Positions 41,410 through 50,759 of a DNA stretch of 62,805 bases are shown piece by piece. Position numbers and translations under genes: made by a program. A model generated the notes under the pieces. The model had not been told where the DNA came from. It saw nothing but the letters and a program-made list of their open reading frames with translations, and did no database searches. Position 1 is the first letter of the stretch, and the number at the start of each line of letters is the position of its first letter. The DNA is taken from contig JAPPNY010000078.1 in the NCBI GenBank assembly GCA_028818385.1, positions 1 to 62,805 on the forward strand, given 5' to 3'. Source of the DNA: Spirochaetaceae bacterium (lineage in GTDB: Bacteria; Spirochaetota; Spirochaetia; SZUA-6; Bin103).

Positions 41410-42306
41410 GTGCAGTCGATCCGCGTTGCCGCCGTCAGCATGAACAGTCCGTTCGGCAAGACCGCGGCAATCCTCGACCGGATCGGCGAATTCAGCGAAC
41501 AGGCCGCCGCCGACCGCGCCGAGCTGGTGCTGTTCCCGGAGCTGGTGGTGCACGGCCACTGCAACCCTGACACCTGGGAGCTGGCCGAGCCGGTTCCCGA
41601 CGGCCCGAGCGTCCGCCGGCTGGCCGAGATCGCGGCGCGCTGCAAGCTCTTCCTGTCGGTCGGGCTCAGCGAGAAGGAGCGCGACGTCGTCTACAACACG
41701 CAGGTGTTGCTCGGCCCGGACGGCTTCATCGGCAAGCAGCGCAAGATCCATCTCTCGCGCGACGAGGGGCTGTTCTATGCCGGCGGGCGCGACATCGCCG
41801 TGTTCGACATCGGCGCGTGCCGGGTCGGCACCGTCATCTGCTACGACAACCAGTTTCCCGAGGTGGGACGGATCGTCGCGCTGAAGGGCGCGGACATCAT
41901 CCTGATGCCGCATGCCGCGCGCCAGGGCCGCTGGGACCAGACGCCGGCCTCACAGGCCGCCGCCCGCCGTCACGTCCGCGACTTCTTCGCCATGTGCTAT
42001 TCGATGCGAGCCATAGAGAACGCCTGCTTCTGCGTGCTGGCCGACCAGGCGGGGCGAGCGGGCACCGTGCCGGGGTACCCCGAAGACCACATGAACCAGC
42101 CGCACCATCCCGGCGCGGCGCTGATCTTCTCACCCGAAGGCGCGATCCTCGCCGAAGCGCAGACCGAGACGGTACGGGACGAGATGATCGTCTGCGATCT
42201 GAACGCGGAGCTGCTGGCGAAGGCTCGCAGCTACGCCAACTACACGCTGCGCACGCGCAAGCCCGAGCTGTTCGGCGAGCTGGTGCGCGACCAGCGCTCG
42301 TCATGA
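41410..42306 (+). CDS. Carbon-nitrogen hydrolase (nitrilase superfamily)
   Basis: A 298-residue amidase or nitrilase-family hydrolase. The catalytic triad is visible: glutamate in LVLFPELVVHG (about residue 44), lysine in QRKIHLSRDEG (about 112) and cysteine in GTVICYDNQFPEVGR (about 143). The typical members cleave amides, carbamoyl groups or nitriles; the exact substrate cannot be given. The start is a GTG at 41410, placed right before the beta-strand SIRVAAVSM. It follows lpdA closely, so cotranscription is likely, but a metabolic link is not clear. Confidence 0.9.
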   Translation: MQSIRVAAVSMNSPFGKTAAILDRIGEFSEQAAADRAELVLFPELVVHGHCNPDTWELAEPVPDGPSVRRLAEIAARCKLFLSVGLSEKERDVVYNTQVLLGPDGFIGKQRKIHLSRDEGLFYAGGRDIAVFDIGACRVGTVICYDNQFPEVGRIVALKGADIILMPHAARQGRWDQTPASQAAARRHVRDFFAMCYSMRAIENACFCVLADQAGRAGTVPGYPEDHMNQPHHPGAALIFSPEGAILAEAQTETVRDEMIVCDLNAELLAKARSYANYTLRTRKPELFGELVRDQRSS

Positions 42307-42331
42307 GCGCGCCGGCCGCCGCGTCAGGACT

Positions 42332-42698
42332 CTAGCAGCCCGTATCGCCCGCGCCGAGCGCCGTTTCGAACTCGCGCCACATCCCATCGATCTCGCCGAC
42401 GGCAGCGGGAAAGGGGCCGACGTTGCGCACGACCAGGCGCGCTCTGCCGGTGAACGGTTCGCCGGGGACCAGGTCGCCGCTGAAGGTGAAGTCGTGTGCG
42501 GTCTCGTATCGGTGTTTCTGGCCGCACAGCGTGCGGCTCTTCTCGGGCTCGATCAGCGTCGCGCAGGCGAGCCCACTCGCCTGTCTGTGGCACACCGGGC
42601 TTGTGCACGTCGTGGCACCGGATCTCGCCTATCAGCCACTCTGTCTCGAACGGATAGGTGGTGATCGCGCGAATGCCCTTTGGTCGCGGTCCGGTCAG
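42332..42698 (-). pseudogene. Unknown small protein with a one-base frameshift
   Basis: Downstream of the deacetylase gene a short reading frame gives GIRAITTYPFETEWLIGEIR, and a second frame continues with ETAHDFTFSGDLVPGEPFTG, then ARLVVRNVGPFPAAVG and DGMWREFETALG. Removing one base near 42595 joins them into a protein of about 121 residues ending at 42332. The only plausible start is a CTG overlapping the upstream TGA (42696-42698). No family is recognised. It may be a decayed gene, a coupled partner of the deacetylase, or a casualty of a sequencing error. Confidence 0.55.
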
Positions 42699-43498
42699 GC
42701 CGCCAACGCTTCGTCGAAGATGTTCCGAAACTCGTCGAAGGACACGCGCACGTCGACATTCTGGCAGTCGAGCGCCAGCGGCGAGGTGCCGGAGTCGGTG
42801 AAGGTCCAGCGAATGGGCGATTCGAAGTGCCACAGCCGAAGCGATCGGTAGTGCCGCGCCAGCAGCGCATCCGTGCGAGCGCTGCGCGAGCCGCTCGGGT
42901 ACGCGAAGTGGTCCGGGGTGAGGCCGAGGCGCTGCTGAAACAGATCGTTGGAGGTGTGCACCTCGGCAAGCACGGCCTCATCGCCGCCGGCCGCGTGGCT
43001 CTCGGCGAGTTTGCAGTGCGTCGCCGTGTGCGCCCCGATCTCCCACCCGGCATCACACAGCCGCGCCAGATGATCCCAGGTCATGAACGGCTTTTCCACA
43101 ACGCCTTCGGTAAGCGTGCGGACGGTGGCGGCTTGCCCGACGGTAGCGGCTTCGACCCCATCGGTGATCGGGAAGCAGGTGGCGGCGAAGCCGGCGTCCT
43201 GCAGGATCGGCAACGTCACGGAGTAGGTGTCCAGCCAGCCGTTGTCGAAGTGCAGTGCCACGGCCTTCCTCGGGAAGACCCCGTGCTCGCAAGCCGTATG
43301 GTCGCCGGCAAGCCAGTCCACAACCCGGGTGGTGGAGATCACCTCCCACCCGTGCTCGGCGATGTAACGCACCTGCTGTAGGAACTGAGATCGACCGATA
43401 CAGCCGGCTCCCGCGTTCCCGACCGCACCCGTCAATTCCGGTTCATCGTCGGCGTAGACGTGATGGTACACCAGAATCGGAACGCGTTGGCGTGTCAT
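42695..43498 (-). CDS. Polysaccharide deacetylase-family protein
   Basis: A 267-residue NodB-fold deacetylase. It has PILVYHHVYADDE at the start, the first metal motif in the variant form VALHFDNGWLDTY (the usual FDDG has Asn for the second Asp), and the H-x3-H motif GAHTATHCKL (about residue 163). AYPSGSRSARTDALLA fits the later YPYG-like motif. The conserved metal-binding geometry is partly changed by the Asn; such FDNG forms exist in some subfamilies, so activity is possible. The ATG at 43498 is chosen near the first conserved strand. No signal peptide is seen. It is divergent from the arabinofuranosidase gene. Confidence 0.85.
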   Translation of the reverse strand: MTRQRVPILVYHHVYADDEPELTGAVGNAGAGCIGRSQFLQQVRYIAEHGWEVISTTRVVDWLAGDHTACEHGVFPRKAVALHFDNGWLDTYSVTLPILQDAGFAATCFPITDGVEAATVGQAATVRTLTEGVVEKPFMTWDHLARLCDAGWEIGAHTATHCKLAESHAAGGDEAVLAEVHTSNDLFQQRLGLTPDHFAYPSGSRSARTDALLARHYRSLRLWHFESPIRWTFTDSGTSPLALDCQNVDVRVSFDEFRNIFDEALAA

Positions 43499-43556
43499 CG
43501 GCAGCGCCGCACGCATTCGTTGCGGATCATCGCCTGCGAAGGTACCGTGATGGCGC

Positions 43557-45104
43557 ATGGCACCTCAAGCGATGCTCCGCGTCGCCCTCGACCGTCCGAT
43601 CGGGACCGTCAGCCCGTACGTCTTCGGCACCGCGACCTACGCTGACGGCACCGACGCGTATTGGGTCGGCGAGGATTCTCCGATACCCAATATCCGCGGC
43701 TTTCGCCGCGACACGGTGCGCTATCTGCGACGGCTGTCACCGCAGGTCACCTCCTACTACCACGGGCTGTTCTGCGATTGGCGGGACGCGGTCGGTCCCC
43801 GCAACAGCCGGCCGCCGCTGTTCGATCCGATCGGAAGAGCCGTGTTCGAAGAGACGCCGATGGATCGCGATCCGAGCTTCGGCATCGACGAGTTCCTGCA
43901 GTTCTGCGAGCTGATCGGCTCCGAGGCGCTGCTCAGGATTTCCGATGACGACGTCCGCAGCGCCAGGGACCTGGTCGAATACTGCAACTACGAGGGAACC
44001 TCCAAGCACGCCGAGATGCGCAGGGTCAACGGCCATCCGGAGCCGTACGGCGTCAAGTTCTGGCAGTGGTACGCGTGGTGGGATCCGGCCGAGCACGCAC
44101 GCACGCTCAGGGACTTCTCATGGGTCGCGCGCTGCATCGACCCGCGGATTCGTGTGCTCTGCGCGCAACAAGGGACGTACGCAGAGCGGTTCTTCGCCGC
44201 ACTCGAGAGCGTTCCCGACCAGGAGATGGGCGGTGCGTCCCTGGTGGACTACATCTGCTCGATCAACTACCTGGGCGGCTTCGATGACGAAGGCGACTTC
44301 AGCGAGCGGTCGGTGTATCGCGGCATGCAGAACGCGGCTGGACTGGAGAAGCTGTTCGTGGACAACGACGCAGCCATTCAGCGACATGCCGACGGCAGGA
44401 AGCCGTTCGGCAGGTTCCGTACCATCGACTGGCTCGGCGCGCCGGCCAGCAACGACCGGATGTGTACGGCGGTGACCGAGTGGGGGATATCGCACCGATT
44501 CAGGACCGGGACGTTTCGCGACGCGCTGGTCTGCGCCAACGTGCTGGATGTCTACTCTCGTCTGTCCACGATCGTGCCGTTGGCTACCCTGACCTGGACG
44601 GCCAACATGGGCAGCGGCCTGTTGCTGACCGATGGCGAGCTGACCATCCCGACGCCGATGTATCACCTGTTCGACCTGTACCGCGTGCACAAGGGCAACA
44701 CGGCGCTGGCGGTCACGGTCGAGGCCGACGAGATCCGGCCCAGCGCACCGGTCACCGACGCCGACTCCGTGCCGCTGGCCGGGGACGCCATGAACGAGTT
44801 GCCGCCGCTTGCGGTCGCAGGCGCTGCCGCTTCGCGGGATCCGCACGGCGAGCGGCTGTTCCTGAGCGTGGTCAATCGCCACCTGGGGAAAGATGTGGAG
44901 CTTCAGGTCGCCATCGATGGAGTCGGGGAGATCACCGCAGGAAGCGTCGCGACCCTCAACGCCGACCGCATCGAGGACCGCAACGACGCGACCGATCCCG
45001 AGCGGATCGCCATCAGCACCGAGCCATTCGCCCCGCGCTCGCTCCCCTTCAGCATGGTCCTGCCGGCGCACAGCATCAGCACCCTGACGCTGGCGCTGGC
45101 GTGA
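43557..45104 (+). CDS. GH51-type alpha-L-arabinofuranosidase-like protein
   Basis: A 515-residue protein laid out like clan GH-A arabinofuranosidases: an N-terminal (beta/alpha)8 barrel to about residue 385 followed by a beta-sandwich. PIGTVSPYVFGTATY at the start is typical. KFWQWYAWWDPAEHARTLRD resembles the acid/base region, although the usual GNE is not obvious, and AVTEWGISHRF (about residue 305) is the probable nucleophile glutamate. PLATLTWTANMGSGLLLTDG fits the late barrel strands, and ERLFLSVVNRHLGKDVELQV the C-terminal sandwich. There is no signal peptide, so it acts on imported oligosaccharides, in line with the ABC transporter genes next to it. Confidence 0.75.
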   Translation: MAPQAMLRVALDRPIGTVSPYVFGTATYADGTDAYWVGEDSPIPNIRGFRRDTVRYLRRLSPQVTSYYHGLFCDWRDAVGPRNSRPPLFDPIGRAVFEETPMDRDPSFGIDEFLQFCELIGSEALLRISDDDVRSARDLVEYCNYEGTSKHAEMRRVNGHPEPYGVKFWQWYAWWDPAEHARTLRDFSWVARCIDPRIRVLCAQQGTYAERFFAALESVPDQEMGGASLVDYICSINYLGGFDDEGDFSERSVYRGMQNAAGLEKLFVDNDAAIQRHADGRKPFGRFRTIDWLGAPASNDRMCTAVTEWGISHRFRTGTFRDALVCANVLDVYSRLSTIVPLATLTWTANMGSGLLLTDGELTIPTPMYHLFDLYRVHKGNTALAVTVEADEIRPSAPVTDADSVPLAGDAMNELPPLAVAGAAASRDPHGERLFLSVVNRHLGKDVELQVAIDGVGEITAGSVATLNADRIEDRNDATDPERIAISTEPFAPRSLPFSMVLPAHSISTLTLALA

Positions 45105-45132
45105 CTCCCACTCCCTGAAGTCGGTCGGGCGC

Positions 45133-46122
45133 CTACCAGAGGCTGGCCTGGTTCAGGCGCCTGCTGACGGCGTTGGCGGCCAGCAGCAGGGTGAAGTTGA
45201 TGACCGAGTTGAACAGCCCCACCGCGGCGGCGAAGCTCCACTGGAACTCCTGGATGCCCCGCCGGTAGACGTAGGTCTGCACCACGTCCGCGACCTCGTA
45301 TACGGCGGGATTGTAGAGGAGGACGATCTTCTCGAAGCCCACGTTCATGAGGTTGCCGACCGTGAAGATGAGCAGGATGACGATCGTGGGCCGGATTCCG
45401 GGCAGGGTGACGTGCCACATCTGCTGCCGCCGCAGCGCGCCATCGATGTGCGCCGCTTCGTAGAGCTCCGGATTGATGGAGCTCATGGCGGCGAGGTAGA
45501 TGATCGACCCCCAGCCGAAGCCCTGCCAGACCTCGGAGGTCACGTACATGGCGCGAAAGTAGCGGGGCTCCAGCAGGAAGAAGATCTTCTCCAGCCCCAG
45601 CGCCGCGCGGATCTGGTTGACGTAGCCGTGCTGGACGGAGAGCACCTGGTAGAGGATGCCGACTACGATCACCGTGGAGATGAAGTGCGGCATGTAGCTC
45701 ACGGTCTGCACCACCCGCTTGAAGCCCGTGCCCGCGATCTCGTTGACGACCAGCGCGAAGATGATCGGAACCGGGAAGCCCACGATCAGCGTCAGCAGGC
45801 TCAGGACCACGGTGTTTCGCAGCACTCTCCAGAGGTACATGGAGCTCAGGAACTCCTCGAACCACCGCAATCCGACCCACGGTGCGGAGGCGAGCGTGTC
45901 GCCGAAGCCGAAGTCCTTGAAGGCGATGATGACGCCGTACATGGGCGCGTAGTGGAACACCGCGAAGAACGCGATGCACGGCAGGGAGAGCAGCAGGTAC
46001 TCGCGCTGCCTCCACAGCACCGTTCGGAGCGGCCGTTTGCTTACGCGCCCGCCGCGAGCGACTCGGGCGCTCCACCGAGGAGCGCCCGACCGGGCAAGCG
46101 GAGAGGCCGCCGGCTCGGACAT
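45133..46122 (-). CDS. ABC-type sugar transporter permease (LplB-like)
   Basis: A 329-residue inner-membrane permease of the CUT1 class. It has about six transmembrane segments (YLLLSLPCIAFFAVFHYAPM, VVLSLLTLIVGFPVPIIFAL and the like) and the cytoplasmic EAA loop YEAAHIDGALRRQQMWHVTL (about residue 228) that docks the ATPase. It is close to LplB/YtcP-type permeases, which often handle complex oligosaccharides. It is separated from the second permease by the PHP gene. No ATP-binding subunit is encoded nearby; a shared MsmK-like ATPase is probably used. Confidence 0.93.
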   Translation of the reverse strand: MSEPAASPLARSGAPRWSARVARGGRVSKRPLRTVLWRQREYLLLSLPCIAFFAVFHYAPMYGVIIAFKDFGFGDTLASAPWVGLRWFEEFLSSMYLWRVLRNTVVLSLLTLIVGFPVPIIFALVVNEIAGTGFKRVVQTVSYMPHFISTVIVVGILYQVLSVQHGYVNQIRAALGLEKIFFLLEPRYFRAMYVTSEVWQGFGWGSIIYLAAMSSINPELYEAAHIDGALRRQQMWHVTLPGIRPTIVILLIFTVGNLMNVGFEKIVLLYNPAVYEVADVVQTYVYRRGIQEFQWSFAAAVGLFNSVINFTLLLAANAVSRRLNQASLW

Positions 46123-46125
46123 GCG

Positions 46126-47046
46126 CTACCGCGAAGGGGGGTGCCAGAGGTCGGCGTCGGTGAGACGCAGGCTCGCGAGCGCCTCGCGGAGCCGCAGGAC
46201 TTTCGAGTCGTCGTAGCCCGGTCCGTGCGAGTCGGAGCCGATCGAGAACCTGACACCGGCGTCGCGCAGCAGGTGATGGAACTCCAGGTACCGCTCGCGG
46301 GGCGGCGGCGGGAAGAACTCGTCCGCCTGCCCGGTCTGGCGGCCGTCGTACCGCTCGTGGAAGGAGACGCCGCTCAGCTCGATCGCCGTGCCATGCTCGC
46401 GCGCCGCTGCCGCCAGCTCCTCGTGCATGGAGCGCGGAATGACGCCGAAGTCGTACAGCCACGGCATCCCCTGTACGCGGATCGGGTCGAGCGCCACCGT
46501 GTACCACCACCACGGATGCACCAGCACATCCACGTGCGGATGGCTGACCAGGCAGAGCTGCTGCTCGTGCCAGTTGCGAACCACCTCCCCGGTGTCGGCA
46601 GGACCCAGGCGGCGGCTGCCCCCGCCGCACACGCCGAGCAGCCAGTGCACGCCGCCGATCACGTAGTCGAAGTCCAGCTCCTCCCTGAGCTCGTCCGGCA
46701 GATAGACCTGCGGCGCCTGGACCGGGCCGCCGTCGTAGTGACCGTACGGCGTAGCGCCCTCGCCCCGCTCCCGATCCATCTGCAGGTCCCATGCGCGCAG
46801 CGTCGAGCACTCCACGCCGAAGTGGAACCCTTCCCGGTCGTCGAGCGCGTCGTATTCGGCTCGCGAACCGCGCAGATGGTCGTCGGTCCTGCCGTTGTTC
46901 AGGTGATCGGAGATTCCGATCGTGCGCACGCCGGCCGCCCGCGACTCCTCACGGATGCTCGCCAGCGTCGTGCCGTTGCCCACATCATGCGAGTGTCCGC
47001 AGTGCATGTGAAAATCACTGCGGACGCGAAAATCCTCGGCTGCCAT
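46126..47046 (-). CDS. PHP-domain phosphoesterase
   Basis: A 306-residue PHP-family metal hydrolase related to histidinol phosphatases. Metal ligands are in SDFHMHCGHSHD (near the N-terminus), GISDHLN (about 45), LVHPWWWYTV (about 178) and SIGSDSHGPGYDD (about 268). These are the four PHP motifs. The ATG at 47046 has a ggaggt ribosome site eight bases ahead and is preferred to a GTG at 47055. It lies three bases before the permease gene, so it is part of the transporter operon. It presumably acts on a phosphorylated sugar rather than on histidinol phosphate. Confidence 0.88.
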   Translation of the reverse strand: MAAEDFRVRSDFHMHCGHSHDVGNGTTLASIREESRAAGVRTIGISDHLNNGRTDDHLRGSRAEYDALDDREGFHFGVECSTLRAWDLQMDRERGEGATPYGHYDGGPVQAPQVYLPDELREELDFDYVIGGVHWLLGVCGGGSRRLGPADTGEVVRNWHEQQLCLVSHPHVDVLVHPWWWYTVALDPIRVQGMPWLYDFGVIPRSMHEELAAAAREHGTAIELSGVSFHERYDGRQTGQADEFFPPPPRERYLEFHHLLRDAGVRFSIGSDSHGPGYDDSKVLRLREALASLRLTDADLWHPPSR

Positions 47047-47080
47047 TGGCTTCACCTCCCTGTGTGACCCGATCGCGGCC

Positions 47081-47188
47081 TAGTACCCCATCAAACTGTA
47101 GTTTGGGGGTGCGTCGACGGAACTCGACGCCTTGAAGACCGTGTAGCCACCTCATATGATCCGTCGACATCAGTTTGATGGGGTACTA
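47081..47188. repeat. 18-bp perfect inverted repeat around a 72-bp loop
   Basis: tagtaccccatcaaactg at 47081-47098 is perfectly inverted at 47171-47188. The right arm contains the stop codon of the second permease gene. A smaller 7-bp stem (gcgtcga/tcgacgc) lies inside the loop. The structure sits between the second permease and the PHP gene. It could be an attenuator or processing site that lowers expression of downstream genes, or a small insertion remnant. No T-run follows. Confidence 0.85.
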
Positions 47189-48079
47189 ATGCTTCAGAGC
47201 CCCGATCACCACGCCCTTGACGAAGAACCGCTGCAGGAACGGATAGACGCTCAGAATCGGAATGATCGTCACCATGATCGCCACGAACTTCATCTGCTCC
47301 GCCTTGCCGCTCTGCGTCGCGAAGGTCGCTTCCATCGCCAGACCCGCTTCGTTGGACGTGCCGATCGTCAGCAGACGCCGCAGCCACACCTGGATCGGCT
47401 GCTTGTCCGGGTCGACCACGAACACCGTCGCCCAGAAGAAGCTGTTCCAGAAATAGACCGCAGCCCACAACGCGATCACGGCCATCAGCGGCTTCGACAG
47501 CGGCGCCGCGATCGACCACGCCATCTTCCACTTCGACGCACCGTCGACGGCCGCCGACTCGAACAGCTCCTCCGGGATCGAGGCCTGGATGAAGGTCCGG
47601 GCGATGATCACGTACAGGGGAGACAGCGCAAACGGCAGCACCAGCGACCAGCGCGTGTCGAGAATCCCCAGGGCGCGCACCACCATGTAGAACGGGATCA
47701 GTCCGCCCGAGAAGAACATGGTGATGACGATGAACGCCATCAGGTAGTTGCGCAGCACGTACTCGCGACGCGACAACACGAACGCCGTGATGAACGCCAG
47801 CACGACGTTGCAGGCGGTGCCGGCGGTGACGATGACGATCGTGTTGGCGTAGTAGCGCAGCACCTGCCCGTTGGACAGGAACAGCCGGTACGAATCCAGG
47901 TGGACGGCGTCCGGAAAGAAGACGACCTGGTTGTAGAAGATCGCCTCCGGCGTGGAGATCGACCGAAACGCCACGTAGAGAAAGGGCGCGAGCGTGACGG
48001 CGAATGCCGCGAGCGCGCCGCCGTAGACGAACGCGTCGGTGAGCGGCTCGCTTGCCCTCGACGCCCGTCCCGTCGGCAT
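47186..48079 (-). CDS. ABC-type sugar transporter permease (LplC-like)
   Basis: A 297-residue second CUT1 permease with six hydrophobic segments (AFVYGGALAAFAVTLAPFLY, YLMAFIVITMFFSGGLIPFY and others) and the EAA loop FESAAVDGASKWKMAWSIAA (about residue 193). It is of the LplC/YtcP type and is the normal partner of the LplB-like protein. The gene begins at an ATG 69 bases after the solute-binding protein stop and ends in a long inverted repeat. With the other permease, the solute-binding protein and a shared ATPase it would form a complete importer. Confidence 0.93.
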   Translation of the reverse strand: MPTGRASRASEPLTDAFVYGGALAAFAVTLAPFLYVAFRSISTPEAIFYNQVVFFPDAVHLDSYRLFLSNGQVLRYYANTIVIVTAGTACNVVLAFITAFVLSRREYVLRNYLMAFIVITMFFSGGLIPFYMVVRALGILDTRWSLVLPFALSPLYVIIARTFIQASIPEELFESAAVDGASKWKMAWSIAAPLSKPLMAVIALWAAVYFWNSFFWATVFVVDPDKQPIQVWLRRLLTIGTSNEAGLAMEATFATQSGKAEQMKFVAIMVTIIPILSVYPFLQRFFVKGVVIGALKH

Positions 48080-48147
48080 CGTCCTGCTGATCTCCGGCCG
48101 CCGGTCTCAAACCGGCCGGGAGAGGACGGCCTCTCCCGGCGAGGGTG

Positions 48148-49758
48148 TCAGTACGACGATCGCAGGTGCTGGTCGAAGTATCCCTGCCGCACCTCGAGCG
48201 CCGCCTGGATCTCGGCACCGGCCTCGTCCTCGATGGTCGCCACGTAGCTGTCCCACTCGTCCAACGGCTTGGTGCCGAGGATGAACTTGGTGACGCTCTC
48301 GTCGATGAACGCCCGGATGTCCCTGGTGGCCGCGCGGATCACGTCCTGCTGGGCGGCAGTCAACTGCCAGAAGATGGTCGGACGCAGGTATTCCTTCACC
48401 CGCTCGTTCCAGTCGCGAACGCCCGCGAACGCCGGCTCGTTGTCGACCTTGTGGGTGGTCGCTATCGACCTGAACTGATGCGGGAGGTAGCCGATGACCG
48501 TGCCGAGATAGAAGTAGCGGCTGCGCGTGTCGAGATCGGCCAGCTCGCCGATGTACTCGCGGGTGCCGTCGGCAAGGACACGGTGGTGCACCCCCTCGAT
48601 GCCGAACTCGGCGATGAGCGGAAAGTCGGGGTCGCCCAGCGTGAAGTCCACGAAACGCAGCACGGCGTCGACGTTGTCGCTCCTGGCGCTGAGGTAGGTG
48701 GACCACAGCGCCGGTCCAAGCCGCGCGTACTTGCGGTCCGCGGGCGTCATGTAGCGCGGATCGATCGGATGTGCAATGGCGTGGTAGGTCGCCGTCGGCT
48801 CGACCGACGCCAACTGCTCGCCGATGGGGACGATGTTCTCCGGCCACTGGTTGAGCCCGGCCAGCGTGTTGTTGGCGCTGACCGTGTTGAACTTGGGGCT
48901 GTCGAAGTTGAACTGGTCGGGATGGATGAGGCCTGCTTCCCACAGGCCGTTGACCCACTCCAGCAGCGCGCGGAACCGTTCGTCGGTCGGGATGAACGTG
49001 ATGCTGCTGCCGCCCACGACCGCCCAGTCGTTGTCCCACGGGAAGTAGTCCAGCCCTCCCAGTCCGAAGCTGCGGTTGAGCATTCTGGTCCAGCCTGCGT
49101 CGCCGAAGAAGTTGGCCCAGCCCACCTCATCGGCCTGGCCGTTGCCGTTCGGATCGCGGGTGACCGCGGCTTGCAGGTAGTCCCGGTAGTCGTCGATCGT
49201 CTCCGGATCCTCGATATCCAGCTTGGCGAGCCAGTCGCCGCGCACGTAGTCGCTCCAATACAGCAGGCGGGTGTTGCCCATCCTGGGCATGTGGTAGATC
49301 TTGCCGGTCTCGGCGTCCGTGATCTGATTGACGAATCCCTGGTTGTCGGGGTCCGCGAGCAGCTCGGCCACCTTCGGCATGCGTCCCGCTTCGATGAAGT
49401 CGCTCCACGCGAGCGTGATGCCCGCCTCGGCAGCCTCCCGACGCGTCATGTCGGGAGGCAGCGCCTGGAACAGGTCGGGGAGATCGCCGCCGGCGGCGAT
49501 CAGCAGGGCGATCCGATCCGCCCGTTCGTCCGCGGGGACGAGCTGCCACTCGATCTTCACGTTGGTCTGCTGCTCGGCATACTCGATCGCCGGTCGCGAG
49601 CCGAGCAGGCTGTACTCGGGAAACTCGTAGTCATACCCCAGCACCGTGATGACGTCGGGCCCGGTGCTCGCCTCCTCGGAAGTCGCTGTGCTCCATGCCG
49701 TGACGGCCGCCAGCACCGTGATCAGAGCGCATGCGAAGAAGACCTTCGATACCTTCAT
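48148..49758 (-). CDS. Extracellular solute-binding protein of the sugar ABC transporter
   Basis: A 536-residue family 1 solute-binding protein of the long LplA-like type. The signal peptide VSKVFFACALITVLAAVTAW is followed by STATSEEAS without a lipobox cysteine, so the protein should be free in the periplasm. Family traits include IEWQLVPADERADRIALLIA, AGGDLPDLFQ (about residue 92), AVTRDPNGNGQADEVGW and QFNFDSPKFNTVSANNTLAG. The ATG at 49758 is preceded by an aggtg ribosome site. It is the first gene of the operon reading leftwards through the permease, PHP and second permease genes. The ligand is unknown, probably an oligosaccharide or glycoconjugate. Confidence 0.92.
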   Translation of the reverse strand: MKVSKVFFACALITVLAAVTAWSTATSEEASTGPDVITVLGYDYEFPEYSLLGSRPAIEYAEQQTNVKIEWQLVPADERADRIALLIAAGGDLPDLFQALPPDMTRREAAEAGITLAWSDFIEAGRMPKVAELLADPDNQGFVNQITDAETGKIYHMPRMGNTRLLYWSDYVRGDWLAKLDIEDPETIDDYRDYLQAAVTRDPNGNGQADEVGWANFFGDAGWTRMLNRSFGLGGLDYFPWDNDWAVVGGSSITFIPTDERFRALLEWVNGLWEAGLIHPDQFNFDSPKFNTVSANNTLAGLNQWPENIVPIGEQLASVEPTATYHAIAHPIDPRYMTPADRKYARLGPALWSTYLSARSDNVDAVLRFVDFTLGDPDFPLIAEFGIEGVHHRVLADGTREYIGELADLDTRSRYFYLGTVIGYLPHQFRSIATTHKVDNEPAFAGVRDWNERVKEYLRPTIFWQLTAAQQDVIRAATRDIRAFIDESVTKFILGTKPLDEWDSYVATIEDEAGAEIQAALEVRQGYFDQHLRSSY

Positions 49759-49897
49759 CCGGCTCACCTCCGTCGGGGTAGTGGAAACCGTGACCGTAGG
49801 CATCCGCACGTAGCCTGTCAAACGACTACCGCGCAGCAGGCGGGTTTGATCTCCGCTGAGGCGTGTGATAGGTAACGAACGACAGGAGGTGCCCGTC

Positions 49898-50740
49898 ATG
49901 GCGCAGACTCGGCTGAACGATCGGCAGATGGCGTTCTTCGAGACCTTCGGCTTCCTGCAGTTCCCGCGGCTCCTCGCCGACGGCATCGACGAGATCATCG
50001 AGGAGTTCGAGGCGGTCTGGGAGCGGCACGGGGGCGGCCACGACGGCAAGCCGCACGACGGCAGGCGGCGTTCGTGCTTGGTTCCGTTCATCGACCAGAG
50101 CGAACGGCTGTCGGCCCTGCTTGACGACCCGCGGATCCACGACATCGCCGCCAGCATCCTTGGCGACGACTTCGACTACTCGGGCAGCGACGGCAATTAC
50201 TACGCCGGCGACACCGGCTGGCACTCCGACGGCTGGTACGTGAACCGGCCCCCGTCGATCAAGATCGCCCTGTACCTGGATCCGGTCACGGGCGACACCG
50301 GAGCGCTGCGCGTCATTCCCGGCAGCCACCGGCCGGGCGACACCTATGCCGACTTCCTGCAGGAGCAGATCAGGGAGAGCGACTCGCTGTGGGGCGTCGA
50401 AGGGCGTGACCTGCCCGCATACGCGCTGGAGTCGAAGCCGGGGGACGTGGTCTGCTTCAACCACAACACCAAGCACGCCTCCTTCGGCGGCAGCCCGCGC
50501 CGGCGGATGTTCACGATCAACTGCCATACGCGCTATTCGGAGGACCGGCTGGACGAGCTGCGCGAATACATCGGCCACTCCGCCCGGTTCTGGATCGAGC
50601 GCGTGTACGGGGAGGCGATGATCCGCACCGCCGGCCCCGAGCGGATGGTGCACCTGGAGCAGATGCTGGCCAACGACGGTCACCTGGCCGAACTGTCCCG
50701 CCGCAAGCGCGCGGAGATGACCGAGCGGTCGCGCGGGTGA
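49898..50740 (+). CDS. Phytanoyl-CoA dioxygenase-family protein
   Basis: A 280-residue Fe(II)/2-oxoglutarate-dependent oxygenase. The iron ligands are the HxD in DTGWHSDGWYVN (about residue 108) and the distal histidine in CFNHNTKHASFGG (about 195), followed by RRRMFTINC with the 2-oxoglutarate arginine. GALRVIPGSHRPGD is a further hallmark. The ATG at 49898 has a strong aggaggtg ribosome site. It is divergent from the solute-binding protein and begins a rightward operon with DegT and aldo/keto reductase genes. It probably hydroxylates a small molecule from the imported sugar or compound; the substrate is not known. Confidence 0.92.
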   Translation: MAQTRLNDRQMAFFETFGFLQFPRLLADGIDEIIEEFEAVWERHGGGHDGKPHDGRRRSCLVPFIDQSERLSALLDDPRIHDIAASILGDDFDYSGSDGNYYAGDTGWHSDGWYVNRPPSIKIALYLDPVTGDTGALRVIPGSHRPGDTYADFLQEQIRESDSLWGVEGRDLPAYALESKPGDVVCFNHNTKHASFGGSPRRRMFTINCHTRYSEDRLDELREYIGHSARFWIERVYGEAMIRTAGPERMVHLEQMLANDGHLAELSRRKRAEMTERSRG

Positions 50741-50759
50741 CCCTCCACACGGGGCGCTC

